Assembly (NCBI RefSeq): GCF_963576675.1
Contig: NC_088913.1
Span: 1,493,001-1,557,000 of the forward strand
DNA length: 64,000 bases
Origin: Euphorbia lathyris
Taxonomy: Eukaryota > Streptophyta > Magnoliopsida > Malpighiales > Euphorbiaceae
Direction of reading: 5' to 3'
Shown here: positions 43,628 to 54,239 of the stretch, one piece after another
How the letters are laid out: each line of letters starts with the position of its first letter
Position numbering within the stretch: the stretch's first letter is position 1
Made by a program: the position numbers and the translations under genes
Notes under the pieces: generated by a model
What the model was told of the DNA's origin: nothing
Database searches by the model: none
The model's input: the letters and a program-made list of their open reading frames with translations, nothing else

Positions 43628-44160
43628 TGTTAGACAAACGATTTACGTATGTTTTAAAAATGTTAGATGTGATTTCATCAAAAAAAATGTTAGATGTGAT
43701 TAACCAAAAAACAAAACGAACACAGAAAAACATACAAACAATAAAACTAGAAATTAAAAGGAAAGAGTTAGACAAATCTGAGGCTTGTATTAGCAGTTTC
43801 CTTAAGACGATGTCGTCGCTATTGACGATCGTCTCCCAGGATACAACAGATTACGCAAACAAACTCAAACCGTGTGTAGCCTAGTTATCACCGGAGTAGG
43901 AAAACAAGACATTATGAACAGACTGATAGTAGAAAAAATTCCAGAGAATATTTTTTCTAACCATATTTGAACCACTTTGTGAATTTTGACAATCCATTCT
44001 ATATAAATAGAACTCGAAAGAATATGTCATTTCACGAACAAACACGACTGTACACGGATAGACACGACTGTTTTCATACGAACACGACTGTTCACGAAGG
44101 ACACGACTGTTCATGAAAAGAGGTATTGTTAGTATATAAATTAATATATAATTTTATTCA
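43628..44160 (-). mobile_element. LTR fragment, second copy of 18070-18588
   Basis: Begins TGTTAGAC and follows 18070-18588 almost base for base, with an internal 35-bp duplication near 43660-43700. It stops at ttttattca, about a dozen bases before the TTCCAACA end, and is not followed by a polypurine tract. It is therefore a truncated LTR separate from the 18-kb copy. Confidence 0.65.
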
Positions 44161-44479
44161 ATTGCCACTTTTTAGTAACTTTTTGACAATGTTGCTTAAT
44201 TTTTTTAATATAAATAATAATTTATTTGCTTATTATTTGTGCATTTTTATGATAGTATATATAATTAAAATAAAGAGAAAGTGTGAAAAATAATTATTGT
44301 GGTTTGCCTAATTTGTAAACATAGACATGTAGTTTAAAAGTTTACAAATACAGGTCCGTGGTATATTTTATTAAAAACAAAGTATTACAATCCAATGCAT
44401 TTGTTATCTTAAAATCCATTATTTTATATATCGACAAAACACAATCCTCCAAAGAATAACTCCATAAATCGAAACAATA

Positions 44480-44930
44480 AAATTAAAAGCTCGAGTCCGA
44501 GCTGAGCTTGCTATAAAATTAACTAGTCGTTAATTATATTTGTGAAGTTTGCTCGCAAATAACTCTTTAATTATGTACATAAACAAGCTCACAAGCAAAG
44601 TTCGTGAATAAATAAACAAGATGCTTACATATAGTGCGTCTATTACTCGTTTATTATGTTTGTGAACGAACTCATCTAATAGCAAATGAAATAATATTAA
44701 ATTTAGATATTTGTGAACTAACACAAAACTATATAGTTTTGTACAAAATAAAAATTTGTTCATAAATGTTCTAATCGAGCCTAGTCGCAAGCTTTCGAGC
44801 CGAGTTTTGGTATGCTCAAGCTCGGTTCATTTACGAACCGAGCTAGTAAATCGTGCTCACGAACGGCTGGTTTACAAATCGAGCCGAGCTTTTATCGAGT
44901 CGCTGGCTCATTTACAACGCTAGTTTTAAT
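44480..44930. repeat. Interspersed repeat with gctcgag/cgagccgagct ends
   Basis: The left end has aaagctcgagtccgagctga and the right end aatcgagccgagctttt, in inverted arrangement, with an AT-rich middle. It resembles a common plant non-autonomous DNA transposon family. Ends and TSD are not resolved. Confidence 0.45.
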
Positions 44931-45730
44931 TGTATAAAATAATATAATTTTGTCTAAAAATTAATTTAGGGTCATTTTATTCTTTTCTCCTTATTTCTCT
45001 TTTTTATTTCATTCCATTATCTTTGTATGAACCAAACGTGTCCAAAGGTAATTTGGAATTTTGAACTCGATAAAAATGTGGTTGACTCAGAAAAATAAAT
45101 CTTATATAAAAAAAGAATTAATTAATTAAATTTTGTTGGTTACTAATTAATTAATTTTTTAAATTGTATTATTGAGGGTAGAATGGCTCGTCAAATTGTT
45201 TTATTTTAGGAATAAGTTGAATCAAGAGTCATTTTATCTTTAACGTCTAAAATATTGCAATTTTACCCTTAATGTTGGAAGCCAATAGTAATTTTATCCC
45301 TAATAAATTGGGTAAATTTGAGAAATAATTCATCAACTGTCTTTTTGGTCATGAATCTTGTCATCTACACTTTACAAGTGCATCATTTTATTAGTAACAA
45401 TCTACAAACATGTATTGAGATGTGAAAAAAAAATATACTGCATTTTGTATGAATTGAACAAAAATTTCAAAAAAATCACCGAATTTATAAATATTAATCT
45501 CCAATTCTATTATTAAATTATAAAAAGCATGAATTCTTTTTTTAAGAACGAATTGATATGCAATTGGTGCAGAATAACGAATAAAAATATCTGTGTTTTA
45601 TAATAGTGTCTGAAATTGACCTAAATTAATAATATTGGATAAAATTACATTATTTTAGAGATAAAATTTCTCCTAAATCAAAACTTTTAGGGAATTTTTG
45701 CACCTTTAATCCTAAAAAAAAAAAGTAAAA
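44931..45730. other. AT-rich spacer before unit C
   Basis: No gene or defined repeat. Parts around 45190-45310 (attttatctttaacgtctaa) look like degenerate repeat. Confidence 0.4.
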
Positions 45731-45807
45731 ATAGTAGTCTTGCTGCCACTCACTCATAGGAAGTCCAGCAAAACGACATAGTTTTAGTCTCCTTTCTTCT
45801 CTCTTCA

Positions 45808-45816
45808 TTAGGGTTT
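45808..45816 (+). promoter_or_regulatory. Telo-box upstream of mTERF copy C
   Basis: TTAGGGTTT 139 bp before the ATG at 45955, in the same CT-rich leader as copy B, preceded by aaaacgacatagttttag at about 45772. Confidence 0.6.
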
Positions 45817-45954
45817 TGCTTTCTTATTCCTACTTTCTGAATTTCTAAACTTCATCTCCTGCAATTGGAATTGGAATTGGAATTGCATTTGGGTCGAGGC
45901 TTGTCTCCGCTCACGAACAAGGTCAGCTTTTTCTTTCACAATTTTACAATTCTA

Positions 45955-47120
45955 ATGTTTCAATTTCTCTGCAAAACGCTTCTCCATTCTAGAAATGGTT
46001 CCACTGTAACACCTCATAACCGTTCAATGGTGGTTTCATTTTCAGTCCGATACTTATCATCTGATTCTGATAATCCACCCTCTTTTACTCTTTCTTACCT
46101 CACAAAAACATGTGGATTATCTCCTAAATCAGCTCTCTCAGCTTCTAAAAGTGTCCGATTTGAATCCTCGGAGCAGCCTGATTCGGTCCTATCCTCCTTC
46201 GAAAAATTTGGATTCTCGAAAATTCAAATCTCTGAAATGATCAGAAAGTTCCCCAAAATGCTATGTTGCGATCCGACGATGACCATTTCCCCCAAACTTG
46301 AATTTTTTCGCTCTAGAGGAGCTTCAACCCCTGACCTTGTAACAATCTTCACTAGCTACCCCTGGATGTTCAACATAAGCTTAGAAAATAGGTTGGTTGG
46401 TAATTTTAATCTTTTGATTGACCTATTACAATCCGAATATAAAGCCATTGAATTGATTAAACGAAATGCTGGTGTTCTAAATACTAGTCTTGAAGTTGCT
46501 CTAATACCTAATATAAACACTTTGAGAGAAAATGGAGTGACTGCATCAAGAATTTTCCATTTAATTCATACTCGTTGGATAAGTATTGGAACAAATCCAG
46601 TCAAATTTGGAAAGATTGTGGAGGAAGTCAAGGAAATGGGATTTAATCCTTTGAAGTCACAGTTTGTTTTTGCAATCATAGCATTGACAGGACTGAGCAA
46701 ATCGAAGAGGGATGAAAAGGTTGCGATTTATAAGAGGTGGGGTTGGTCTGATGAAGATATAATTACAGCCTTCAAGAAGTTCCCATCGATTTTCTCAATC
46801 TCAGAGGATAAGCTAATGGCCGCATGGATTTTTATGTCAACAAATTGGGTTTACACTATTCAGTCATCTTGAGTTGTCCTGCACTACTCGGATACAGCTT
46901 GAAGAAGAGGCTCATTCCAAGAGGTGCAGTTATTGAATTTCTGTTATCCAAGGGTCTGGTCAAATTGAATTCAAGCATAACTAGTTTGTTCACATGTTCA
47001 GAGAAGCGTTTCTTGGAAAAATATGTGAAATGTCATGAGGAAGCTCCTCGTTTAATTCAGCTGTATAACCACAAGTTAAATCTTTCCGAAACAAGAAAAT
47101 CCGGAGAAGATGTAGAATGA
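45955..47120 (+). pseudogene. mTERF family pseudogene, copy C (1-bp frameshift)
   Basis: Same protein as 11862-13028 with the same start M-F-Q-F-L-C-K-T. It is open for 305 codons with the targeting peptide and six repeats intact. One base is missing near 46820-46824 (A and B have atggccatg-atggat types, here atggccgcatggat), after E-D-K-L-M-A. The frame then closes at 46872, while the true C-terminal frame continues from about 46824 to 47120 with no further lesion. The truncated protein would lack the last repeats and the K-Y-V-K-C-H-E-E-A-P tail. With only one lesion it is either a very young pseudogene or an assembly error. Confidence 0.8.
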
Positions 47121-47700
47121 CAAGGTGATGCAAATTTACTTCACTGCTTTTTCTGCTATTCTTGAATGAATTTTGAAATTCTAAGTGAAGTTAGAATCTA
47201 TAACATTGAAATTCTTGTCTACTTTTGGGAATTGCATAGTAGTTGCTATGGATGAATTTCATTCTGTTGGGTAAAGATATAGACTTGTGCTGCCTTTTTG
47301 GTATAAAACTACGGATGAAGACCAGTTCGGCCCCTAAACAATCTTTGTTTTGCTTGAAATGGCGATGGGATATTCAACAAGTTGCCCGGAATCCTAGTTA
47401 ATGCACCTTTGAGGGTCTTTGGATATTGAAATCTTTGCAAACTCTTGGATGCGTTGCTTTCAATTCTTTTAATTCAATTTCTAAATCGTCAAATACTGGA
47501 TCAGTACCTTCAATCCAAACGAATCAGGTGCCAGAAGCAGCCCGGATAACAGTTTGAAGTTGCAAATGAAGGTTCCGGCTCCTGAAGTGCAAGAAGAGGC
47601 AGAGCAAAGAGGATTTGCGCATTAGGCTAGAATAGGAATTGAAGTTGGCTCAACATTGTAATGGAAGATGCAGAGAATCAGAAATGGCTGCCTGAGGTAT
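47121..47700 (+). other. Conserved mTERF 3' flank, copy C
   Basis: Collinear with the flank of copy A, including caggtgccagaagcagcc. Part of the same block (about 290 bp) occurs again at 49252-49540. Confidence 0.55.
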
Positions 47701-48079
47701 GAATTTATTTTTATTATTAGATAGTTGATATGAATTTAAGTCATCATGATGATTATTGTTCCTTGCTATGAACATAGAGATAGTAGATGTGCATGTTTCA
47801 AACTATTTCTGTTATCAATTTCTTGGAGAATTATATTAAATATCTACTCTTGGCATATTGAATTCTGTAACATGGATGATTAAGTTCATGCGACATAAAT
47901 AACATGGGTAAAGTAAAAAAAAAAAAACATGTGGTTTGGCCCATTTGCAAATGCAGTCTCGGGTAAAAAACTTTTAAATGGGAGTCTGAGGTTTACACTG
48001 TTAGCAAATATAGTCCAAAATACTAACGTCATTAAAAAAAACTCTGACGTGGCATCTTTACCTATTTTAGTTTGATATT

Positions 48080-48209
48080 GGAACCCGAATTTCGGTCTTT
48101 AGGATTTGTCTGGAGACAGGAGGCTCATTAAGAGGAGTTGTCAGAAAATGGTAGCCTTGAGGTTTCTTGAAGAAAACAGCTTGTCTGCCGTTTGGAATTC
48201 ACTTCCCAT
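48080..48209 (-). pseudogene. UGT 5' fragment in unit C
   Basis: The ATG is at 48209-48207 on the minus strand (M-G-S-E-F), followed at once by the part equivalent to K-L-F-S-S-R-N-L-K in another frame. The segment for [12 protein letters not shown] is deleted. It ends near 48080. Confidence 0.65.
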
Positions 48210-48327
48210 GGTTTGATTGCTTTGAAATTAACCAAAAAAAGAAGAAGATGAAGTTGCAGTTGTAAGTACAAGATAGCAGAAGAACCATAACTTGAATTTA
48301 TAATGAAAAAAACATAAGAAAGAATGC

Positions 48328-48656
48328 GGAGATTGGTTGCCTGAAGGATTTGAAGAAAGAATGGAAGGAAAAGGGCTGATAATTCGAGGATGGGCACCGC
48401 AAGTAGTTGTACTTGAACACGAAGCGATAGGGGGATTCGTGACTCATTGCGGATGGAATTCAACGCTTGAAGGAATAGCTACGGGGTTGCCAACGGTGAC
48501 TTGGAGAAGGCTATAAATCAGATAATGGAAGGTGAAGAAATGAGAAGAAAAGCTCGTGAACTTGGGCAGATTGCAAGAATGGCTGTTGAAGGAGGTGGAT
48601 CATCCTATTCTGATCTTAATGTTTTAATTGATGAACTCATTAAGCTTCAATCTTAA
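48328..48656 (+). pseudogene. UGT 3' fragment in unit C
   Basis: Starts at [11 protein letters not shown] and carries an intact first half of the PSPG box ([28 protein letters not shown]). After T-W a deletion joins it to the C-terminal helix, and it ends with the usual stop TAA at 48654-48656. The N-terminal two thirds are missing. Confidence 0.8.
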
Positions 48657-49010
48657 TTTAAGCAAAGTATGAATTAATACGGATGGTTCTGCTCTTGGTA
48701 CTCCTGGAGCTGCTGGTTCGGGTGGGATTTTCAGAAATGCTGGTGCTAAAGGGCGCTAATCGCGCTATAGCGTGAATGCTTGGGAGAATGACTGACATTG
48801 TCTTTGGTTAGAGTGTGATTCGATTTATGTGGTGAAGCTCTTTAAATAAGGTTTTTGGAGATTCTTTGGAAGATTAGACAAGATTTGTTAACTTGTTTTG
48901 ATTTTTTTTCCTCCATACGATTTTGTTGTTACTCGTATCTATCAGAAAGAAAATCGGGTTCCTGATTTTTTGTCAAGGTTTTTTTTTTTATGTTGTTCCG
49001 AGACGCATTG
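48657..49010 (+). pseudogene. RNase H-like (RVT_3) fragment behind UGT, unit C
   Basis: Starts N-T-D-G-S-A-L-G-T-P-G-A-A-G-S-G-G-I-F-R-N and ends with a decayed P-Y-D-F-V-V-T-R-I-Y-Q-K-E-N-R-V-P-D-F-L, the closing helix of RVT_3 domains. The middle is full of stops. Same order as units A, D and E. Confidence 0.7.
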
Positions 49011-49251
49011 GTGCAGCCCTATTTGTATTTCTGTAATTGTTTCATTCGTGATGAATTTAACAGTTTTGAGCAATCCGCTTTACTTTGTTATTTATGTTGT
49101 CTTTTGTTAAAGACAGAAACCAAAGATCAATGCCATTGGTGTCCGTCCTTGAATCGACGCCGAGCTTTACATTGCTGCAAAGACCGATGTATCTTGGAGC
49201 TAGATTTGTACTTTCTTCTGTTTTTAGAAGGTATTCCCTCTGTTCAACAAG

Positions 49252-49540
49252 GCCCCTGAAAACCTAATCAATGCACTCTTTGATGCATTGTTTTCAATTG
49301 TTTTAATTCAATTTCTAAATCCTCAAATTACTGGACCAGTGCCTTCAATCCAAACGAATCAGGTGCCAGAAGCAGCCCGGATAACAGTTTGAAGTTGCAA
49401 ATGAAGGTTCCGACTTCTGAAGTGCAAAGGAGAGGTAGAGCAAAGAGGATTTGCGTCGGCATTAGGCGAGAATAGGAATTGAAGTTGGCTCAACATTGTA
49501 ATGGAAGATGCAGAGAATCAGAAATGGCTGCCTGATAGTA
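49252..49540 (+). repeat. Extra copy of the mTERF 3' flank
   Basis: Repeats the block seen at about 47420-47690 (aacgaatcaggtgccagaag, aagttgcaaatgaaggttcc). It is not preceded by an mTERF gene. It shows that the flank can be duplicated separately. Confidence 0.7.
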
Positions 49541-49714
49541 GATGTGCATTTAAATCATGATGGTGGTTGTTATTTCTTGATTCCTCGGATATTAGCAATC
49601 ATGATGGTTGTTGTTATGACGGTTCATCTATATTAATTGCAGAACTTAAGTATTTATTTGGTTTACAGGTTAACTTTTGCGTCAAACATTATTATTTGGG
49701 TTAATTTTACTCTT

Positions 49715-50115
49715 GCGGGGTGTTTGTTAGGAGGGATATAGGAGGTGGGATAGGGATAAAAAACACGAGATAAGTTATCTCGTGTTTGTTTGGGAGATAG
49801 AAAAGTGAGATAGATGAGGGATAAACCTTTTATCCCTCAAATCCTATACCCAAGTAGGGGGTGGTATAAGGAGGTGGGATAAGCTCCTGCGATTTTAATA
49901 GAATGGAAAAGTCCGTCTTATCCCTCAAATTAATGTTATATAGTTTAAATAAGGTTAAAATAGTAAAATGTATTATTTTATCCCTATCCCACATACCAAA
50001 CATTAAATAATAATTCTCGACTATCATATTTTTATTCTTATCCCAACCATTTATCCTTATCCCTATCCCAACCTTTATCCTTATCCCTATCCCAATAGAA
50101 TATCAAACGCCCCAT
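49715..50115. mobile_element. MITE, copy 2 (pair with 15255-15640)
   Basis: Ends cggggtgtttgttagg and caaacgcccca, with gggata-rich left and tatccc-rich right halves. Very similar to copy 1. A TTG on each side (49712-49714 and just after the end) may be a 3-bp TSD. Confidence 0.65.
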
Positions 50116-50227
50116 TGATGTATAAAATAGTCTAATTTCGTTGTATAAAATAATTTATTACTTTTAATTTAACTGTACCTGATCAAATTGTTTTAAATAA
50201 AGAAAGACAATATCTATATATTGAGTC

Positions 50228-50726
50228 TTAATACATCATTTGCCTCCTAAACTTGTTCAAAAAAGTTTGATTGGCCACTGAACTTTCAAAGTATCCCGAT
50301 AGCCTCCTCAATTTATGTAAAATGTTCATTTAATCCCATGAACTTAAGCAAAATGTAATAAATTGATCACTTGGTTGCAAAAAGTAGGTTAAATGCGGAA
50401 TATGTATTGCATGAGTCTTAAAAAAAAAGTAAAACGACCAAAATCGAGGGATATACAGTTCTAATATTAGAGAAGACAAGTTTTATAGTTGAGCAAGTAA
50501 TAACTTCATTTTTAATCTATTTTTGGATTATGTAATAACATTCTAAGATGCGTGAAATACATCTTCCGCATTTAACTTACTTTTTTTACAACCGAGTGAT
50601 CAATTGATTACATTTTACTCAAGTTCAGGAGGCCACCTGAACATTTTATGCAAGTTGAGAGGGCTATCGAGACACTTTGAAAATTCAGAGGTCTATTAAG
50701 TTTTTTGGATAAGTTCTGATGTAAAG

Positions 50727-50727
<1 letters not shown>
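50228..50727. mobile_element. TIR element with arms of about 170 bp
   Basis: Left arm acttggttgcaaaaagtagg and aaagtatcccgatagcc are matched by the complement of the right arm (ggctatcgagacactttg, acaaccgagtgatcaa). It is non-coding. The long arms fit MULE-type MITEs; the TSD is not found because the right flank is an AT microsatellite. Confidence 0.6.

Positions 50728-50728
<1 letters not shown>

Positions 50729-50768
<40 letters not shown>
50729..50768. repeat. (TA)n microsatellite
   Basis: About 20 TA repeats directly after the TIR element. Confidence 0.95.
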
Positions 50769-50772
<4 letters not shown>

Positions 50773-50999
50773 CATGAGTTTGTCTGCATTGGACGCACTA
50801 TAAAATGACAAATTTACCTAGTTATTATTAAAAAATAATAATTATCCACAGTTGCCTATGGAAGAGGTTTTTGGAGACAGAACATTCTAACTAAGTTGAC
50901 ACTCAAACTTGGCAACACCCAACTAGGCCCGAATATTATTAAAGAAAATAAAAAAAATTACAACAAGAAAAAAACCAAACAAAAAAAATCTCATAAATC

Positions 51000-51430
51000 A
51001 TCCGAGATAAAGAAATTACAGAAGGTCGGGTGGGAAGGCAACCAAATAGTACTACACTGCTCAAAACTAGCTTGAGCATCCACGAAACTATTACATTCGT
51101 TAAAGATATGTAAAACTATAAAATCCATATTCGATACCGAATCCAACCGAATAGTCAAAGGAAACATCTAAAGAAGAACGAGTACGAAAAGATTTACAAC
51201 ATAAGTTGAGTCACATTTAAGCCACAGGCAACGCCGGTTTCTCTCTCATGTAATTCTGATAGCAAAAATTGCAGCCTGCAGCTCAGCTAGAAAAGCGAAA
51301 GAATGAAATCGGAAAAGCGAAAGCTCCATACAGTAAATCTCCATAATCCCTAAAAGTTGCTCCCACCCCTGCCAAGCTAAGAGCTCCAAGAGCAAGCCAT
51401 CAGTATTCTCTTTCATCATCCCCGCCAAGA
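51000..51430 (-). pseudogene. RNase H-like (RVT_3) domain pseudogene
   Basis: One minus-strand frame reads A-E-L-Q-A-A-I-F-A-I-R-I, then C-L-W-L-K-C-D-S-T-Y-V-V and N-M-D-F-I-V-L-H-I-F-N-E-C-N-S-F-V-D-A. These are the central helix with catalytic Glu, the strand with catalytic Asp, and the final helix of RVT_3 domains. Two in-frame stops interrupt it. It is a separate copy from the fragment attached to UGT copy D just downstream. Confidence 0.75.
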
Positions 51431-51435
51431 GGAGT

Positions 51436-51545
51436 CACTAGTAGAAAATTGGTCTTTGGTGTCGGTTTTTTTTTTTTTTACTATTTGCGTTTGTCTTTGC
51501 AGCAACGTCGGTTCAAGGACTGACTGATCTTTGGCGTCGGTCTTT
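51436..51545. mobile_element. CACTA-type transposon end (remnant)
   Basis: cactagtagaaaattggtct is the typical terminus of plant CACTA elements, followed by repeated tttggtgtcggt and tttggcgtcggt words like their subterminal repeats. Only this end is present. Confidence 0.5.
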
Positions 51546-51715
51546 AACAAAAGACAACATGAAGAACAACCTAATTAAAGCAAAATTGCTCAAAACTGCT
51601 AAAATCATCCAATATGAAAGAATTACAGAAATAATAGCTCCACCAATGCGTCTTAGAAGAAGTCAAACATAACATTTCAAAGCATTAACAACCCGATCTT
51701 CTTCCTTGTAAATAT

Positions 51716-52025
51716 GAGTTATTACGAAATCGTATGGACAAAAGAAAATGAAAACAAGTCAACCAATCTTGTCTAAACTTTTAAAGGAGATAAAAAACTT
51801 CACCACATAAATCGTATCACACTGTAACCAAAGACGACGTTGGAGGCTCTCCCAAGCTTCCATAACCGCACATATAATGCCCCTTTACCTCCGTCAAAAA
51901 AGCGATATAAAATAGGATAAAGCAGACACACCATTCGGGAAATCACACCCATTTCTAAAAATTCCGCCCGAACCAGCAGCCCCAGGAGTACCAAAAGCAG
52001 AACCATCCGTATTAATTCCTACTTT
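51716..52025 (-). pseudogene. RNase H-like (RVT_3) fragment behind UGT, unit D
   Basis: Minus strand: N-T-D-G-S-A-F-G-T-P-G-A-A-G-S-G-G-I-F-R-N and a decayed end Y-D-F-V-I-T-H-I-Y-K-E-E. It follows the UGT stop at 52033 by a few bases, as in the other units. Confidence 0.7.
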
Positions 52026-52032
52026 TCGTAAA

Positions 52033-53468
52033 TTAAGATCGATGCTTAATAAGTTCATCAATTAAAACATTAAGATCGGAATAGGATGATCCACCTTCTT
52101 CAACAGCCATTCTTGCAATCTGCCCAAGTTCATGAGCTTTTCTTCTCATTTCTTCACCTTCCATTATCTCATTTATAGCCTTCTCTACACATTCACTCTT
52201 TATAATGCTATGATCATGAACACCAATAGATACACCAATTTTCAATACCTCTGTCACAAATTTTTCATTGAAGACTTGCTCACTTCCTATAGGCCAAGTC
52301 ACCATTGGCAACCCCGCAACTATTCCTTCGAGCGTCGAATTCCATCCGCAATGAGTCACGAATCCCCCTATTGCTTCGTGTTCAAGTATAACTACTTGCG
52401 GTGCCCATCCTCGAATTATCAACCCTTTTCCTACCATTCTTTCTTCGAATCCTTCAGGCAACCAATCTTCATCTTCTTGGTGATCAATGCTCATCCGAAC
52501 CACCCATATAAAGTCCTTCCGAGAAGCTTCAAGTCCGATCGCGATCTCCTTCAGCTGAGTTGCTTTGAAGTTGGTTGTGCTACCAAAACATAAGTAAACG
52601 GCCGAATCAGGTTTCATGGAATCAAGCCATTTCGAACACTCGTTTTCATCGATTGATGCTTCATGTCCTCTTCGTGCTTGTGCTTCAACATCTCCATTAC
52701 AAAGAGAAACTTGGCCAATACTCCAAGCTCTCCTTCCCAAAACGTTACGATAATGTTCAGCGTACACCGGTTCGAGCTCAAAAAAACTGTTTACTACAAC
52801 TCCAAAGCTCTTCAGCTCCGATTCTATGGAAGACTCATACAGTTTTCTCATCTCATCAGTTTCACTTTCCCGTAACTCAGCTTTCAATAATTTGTTTCTT
52901 GAGAGCTTCATATCTCCAGGAAGACTCGGATCGACAAAGAGCTCTGAATCTGACGATAAGTTTTTATAGGGTTTATATTTGTGAATAGATATGATAGTAC
53001 ATAAGGAAAAGAAACAAGTTCCATGAAAAACAAGCCTTGGGATACCAAATTTGGAAGCAGAATCAGTAGCCCAAGGAAATATCCAATCAGCAACAAGAGA
53101 ATCTCAGGATTGATTTCTCTTAGCACTTTTTCCAGTGGATCCTGAAACAAAGCTGTTGCAACCAGAAATTTGGAGAGAATTCCCCATCCTAGATTCTTGG
53201 AAGAGATGAAATCACCATTTTCACATCCTTCTGGTAATCCACTTTCAATTGTAGGAAATTGAAGGATGTGAAGATTGATATTAGAATCTGAATTTGGGGT
53301 TTTTTTTATTTGTCTAGAGACAAGAGGTTCATTGAGAGGTGTTGTGAGAATGGTGGTTTTCAGGTTTTTTGAAGCAAAAAGCTTGGCTATGTCTATCATT
53401 GGAATTATATGGCCATGAGCCATGAATGGGAAGAAAAGTATATGTGGTTTCTGAGATTCACTTCCCAT
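52033..53468 (-). pseudogene. UDP-glycosyltransferase (UGT73-like), copy D, single frameshift
   Basis: The best preserved UGT. The ATG is at 53468 and the length is 1436 nt, one base short of 479 codons (478 aa plus stop), normal for this family. The N-terminal M-A-H-G-H-I-I-P has the catalytic His (about residue 20). The PSPG box is exactly 44 residues (52407-52276): W-A-P-Q-V-V-I-L-E-H, then H-C-G-W-N-S, and at its end G-S-E-Q; the final Gln fits glucose transfer. The only lesion seen is a missing base at about 53095-53106, after R-E-I-N-P-E, where the family has D-C-L-V-A-D-W. Copy A has the same lesion. Substrate unknown. UGT73 is my best guess from the start and PSPG sequence. As it stands no full enzyme can be made. 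Confidence 0.85.
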
Positions 53469-53686
53469 TGTTTGATTGCTTTGAAATTAACCAAAAAAGA
53501 TAGAAGATGAAGATGAAGTTGCAGTTGCTGTTTAATAAAATATTTTTTAGATAATTTTTTAAGTCAACTTTAGGAATATTATAACAAATTATCTAAAAAA
53601 TACTTTATTAAACAGCTACTGCAACTTCATCTTCATCTTCATCTTCTTTTTCTTTTTTTTTTGGTTAATTTGAAAGCAATCAAACC
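53469..53686. repeat. Near-perfect palindrome between head-to-head UGT starts, unit D
   Basis: From ATG to ATG the sequence is an inverted repeat: aaccaaaaaagatagaagat and agttgcagttgctgtttaat on one side, their complements on the other, with agataattttttaagt near the centre. The same layout occurs at 5321-5610. Confidence 0.8.
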
Positions 53687-53888
53687 ATGGGAAGTGAATT
53701 TCAAAAGCCACACATACTTTTCTTCCCATTCATGGCTCATGGCTTATGGCCACATGATTCCAAACGGCAGACAAGCTTTTTGCTTCAAAAAACCTCAAGG
53801 CTACCATTCTCCCACAACTCCTCTTAACGAGCCTCTTGTCTCCAGACAAATCCTAAAGACCGAAATTCGGGTTCCAATACCAAACTAA
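53687..53888 (+). pseudogene. UGT 5' fragment in unit D
   Basis: ATG at 53687: [19 protein letters not shown], then an insertion near ggcttatgg shifts the frame. [10 protein letters not shown] appears in another frame before the homology ends at about 53888. It is oriented towards the mTERF. Confidence 0.75.
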
Positions 53889-54239
53889 AATAGGCATCGA
53901 TGCCACGTCAGAGTTTTTTTAATGCCGTTAGCATTTTGGACTATATTTGCTAACAGCGTAAACCTCAGACTCCCATTTAAAAGTTTTTTACCACGAGACT
54001 GTGTTTGCAAACGGGCCATACATTGCATGAACTTAATCATCCATGTTACAGATATATTTAATATAATTCTCCAAGAAATTGATAGCAGAAATAGTTTGAA
54101 ACATTCTATGTTATGTTTCAGAGGAATCAAGGAATAGCAACAAACAATCATGATTTAAATGCACATCTACTATCTTTATGTTCAAAGCAAGGATCATGAC
54201 TTAAATGCATATAAACTAGTATCTAATAATAAAAATAAA
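53889..54239. other. Unit D spacer
   Basis: Sequence shared with the matching parts of units A, C and E (for example aaacctcagactcccattta). It has no gene. Confidence 0.4.

Noticed and set aside
53095..53110. Programmed frameshift or intron in UGT copy D
   Set aside because: No slippery heptamer or splice sites at the point. Genes of this UGT group normally have no intron there, and the same lesion is in the clearly dead copy A. A plain deletion is simpler.
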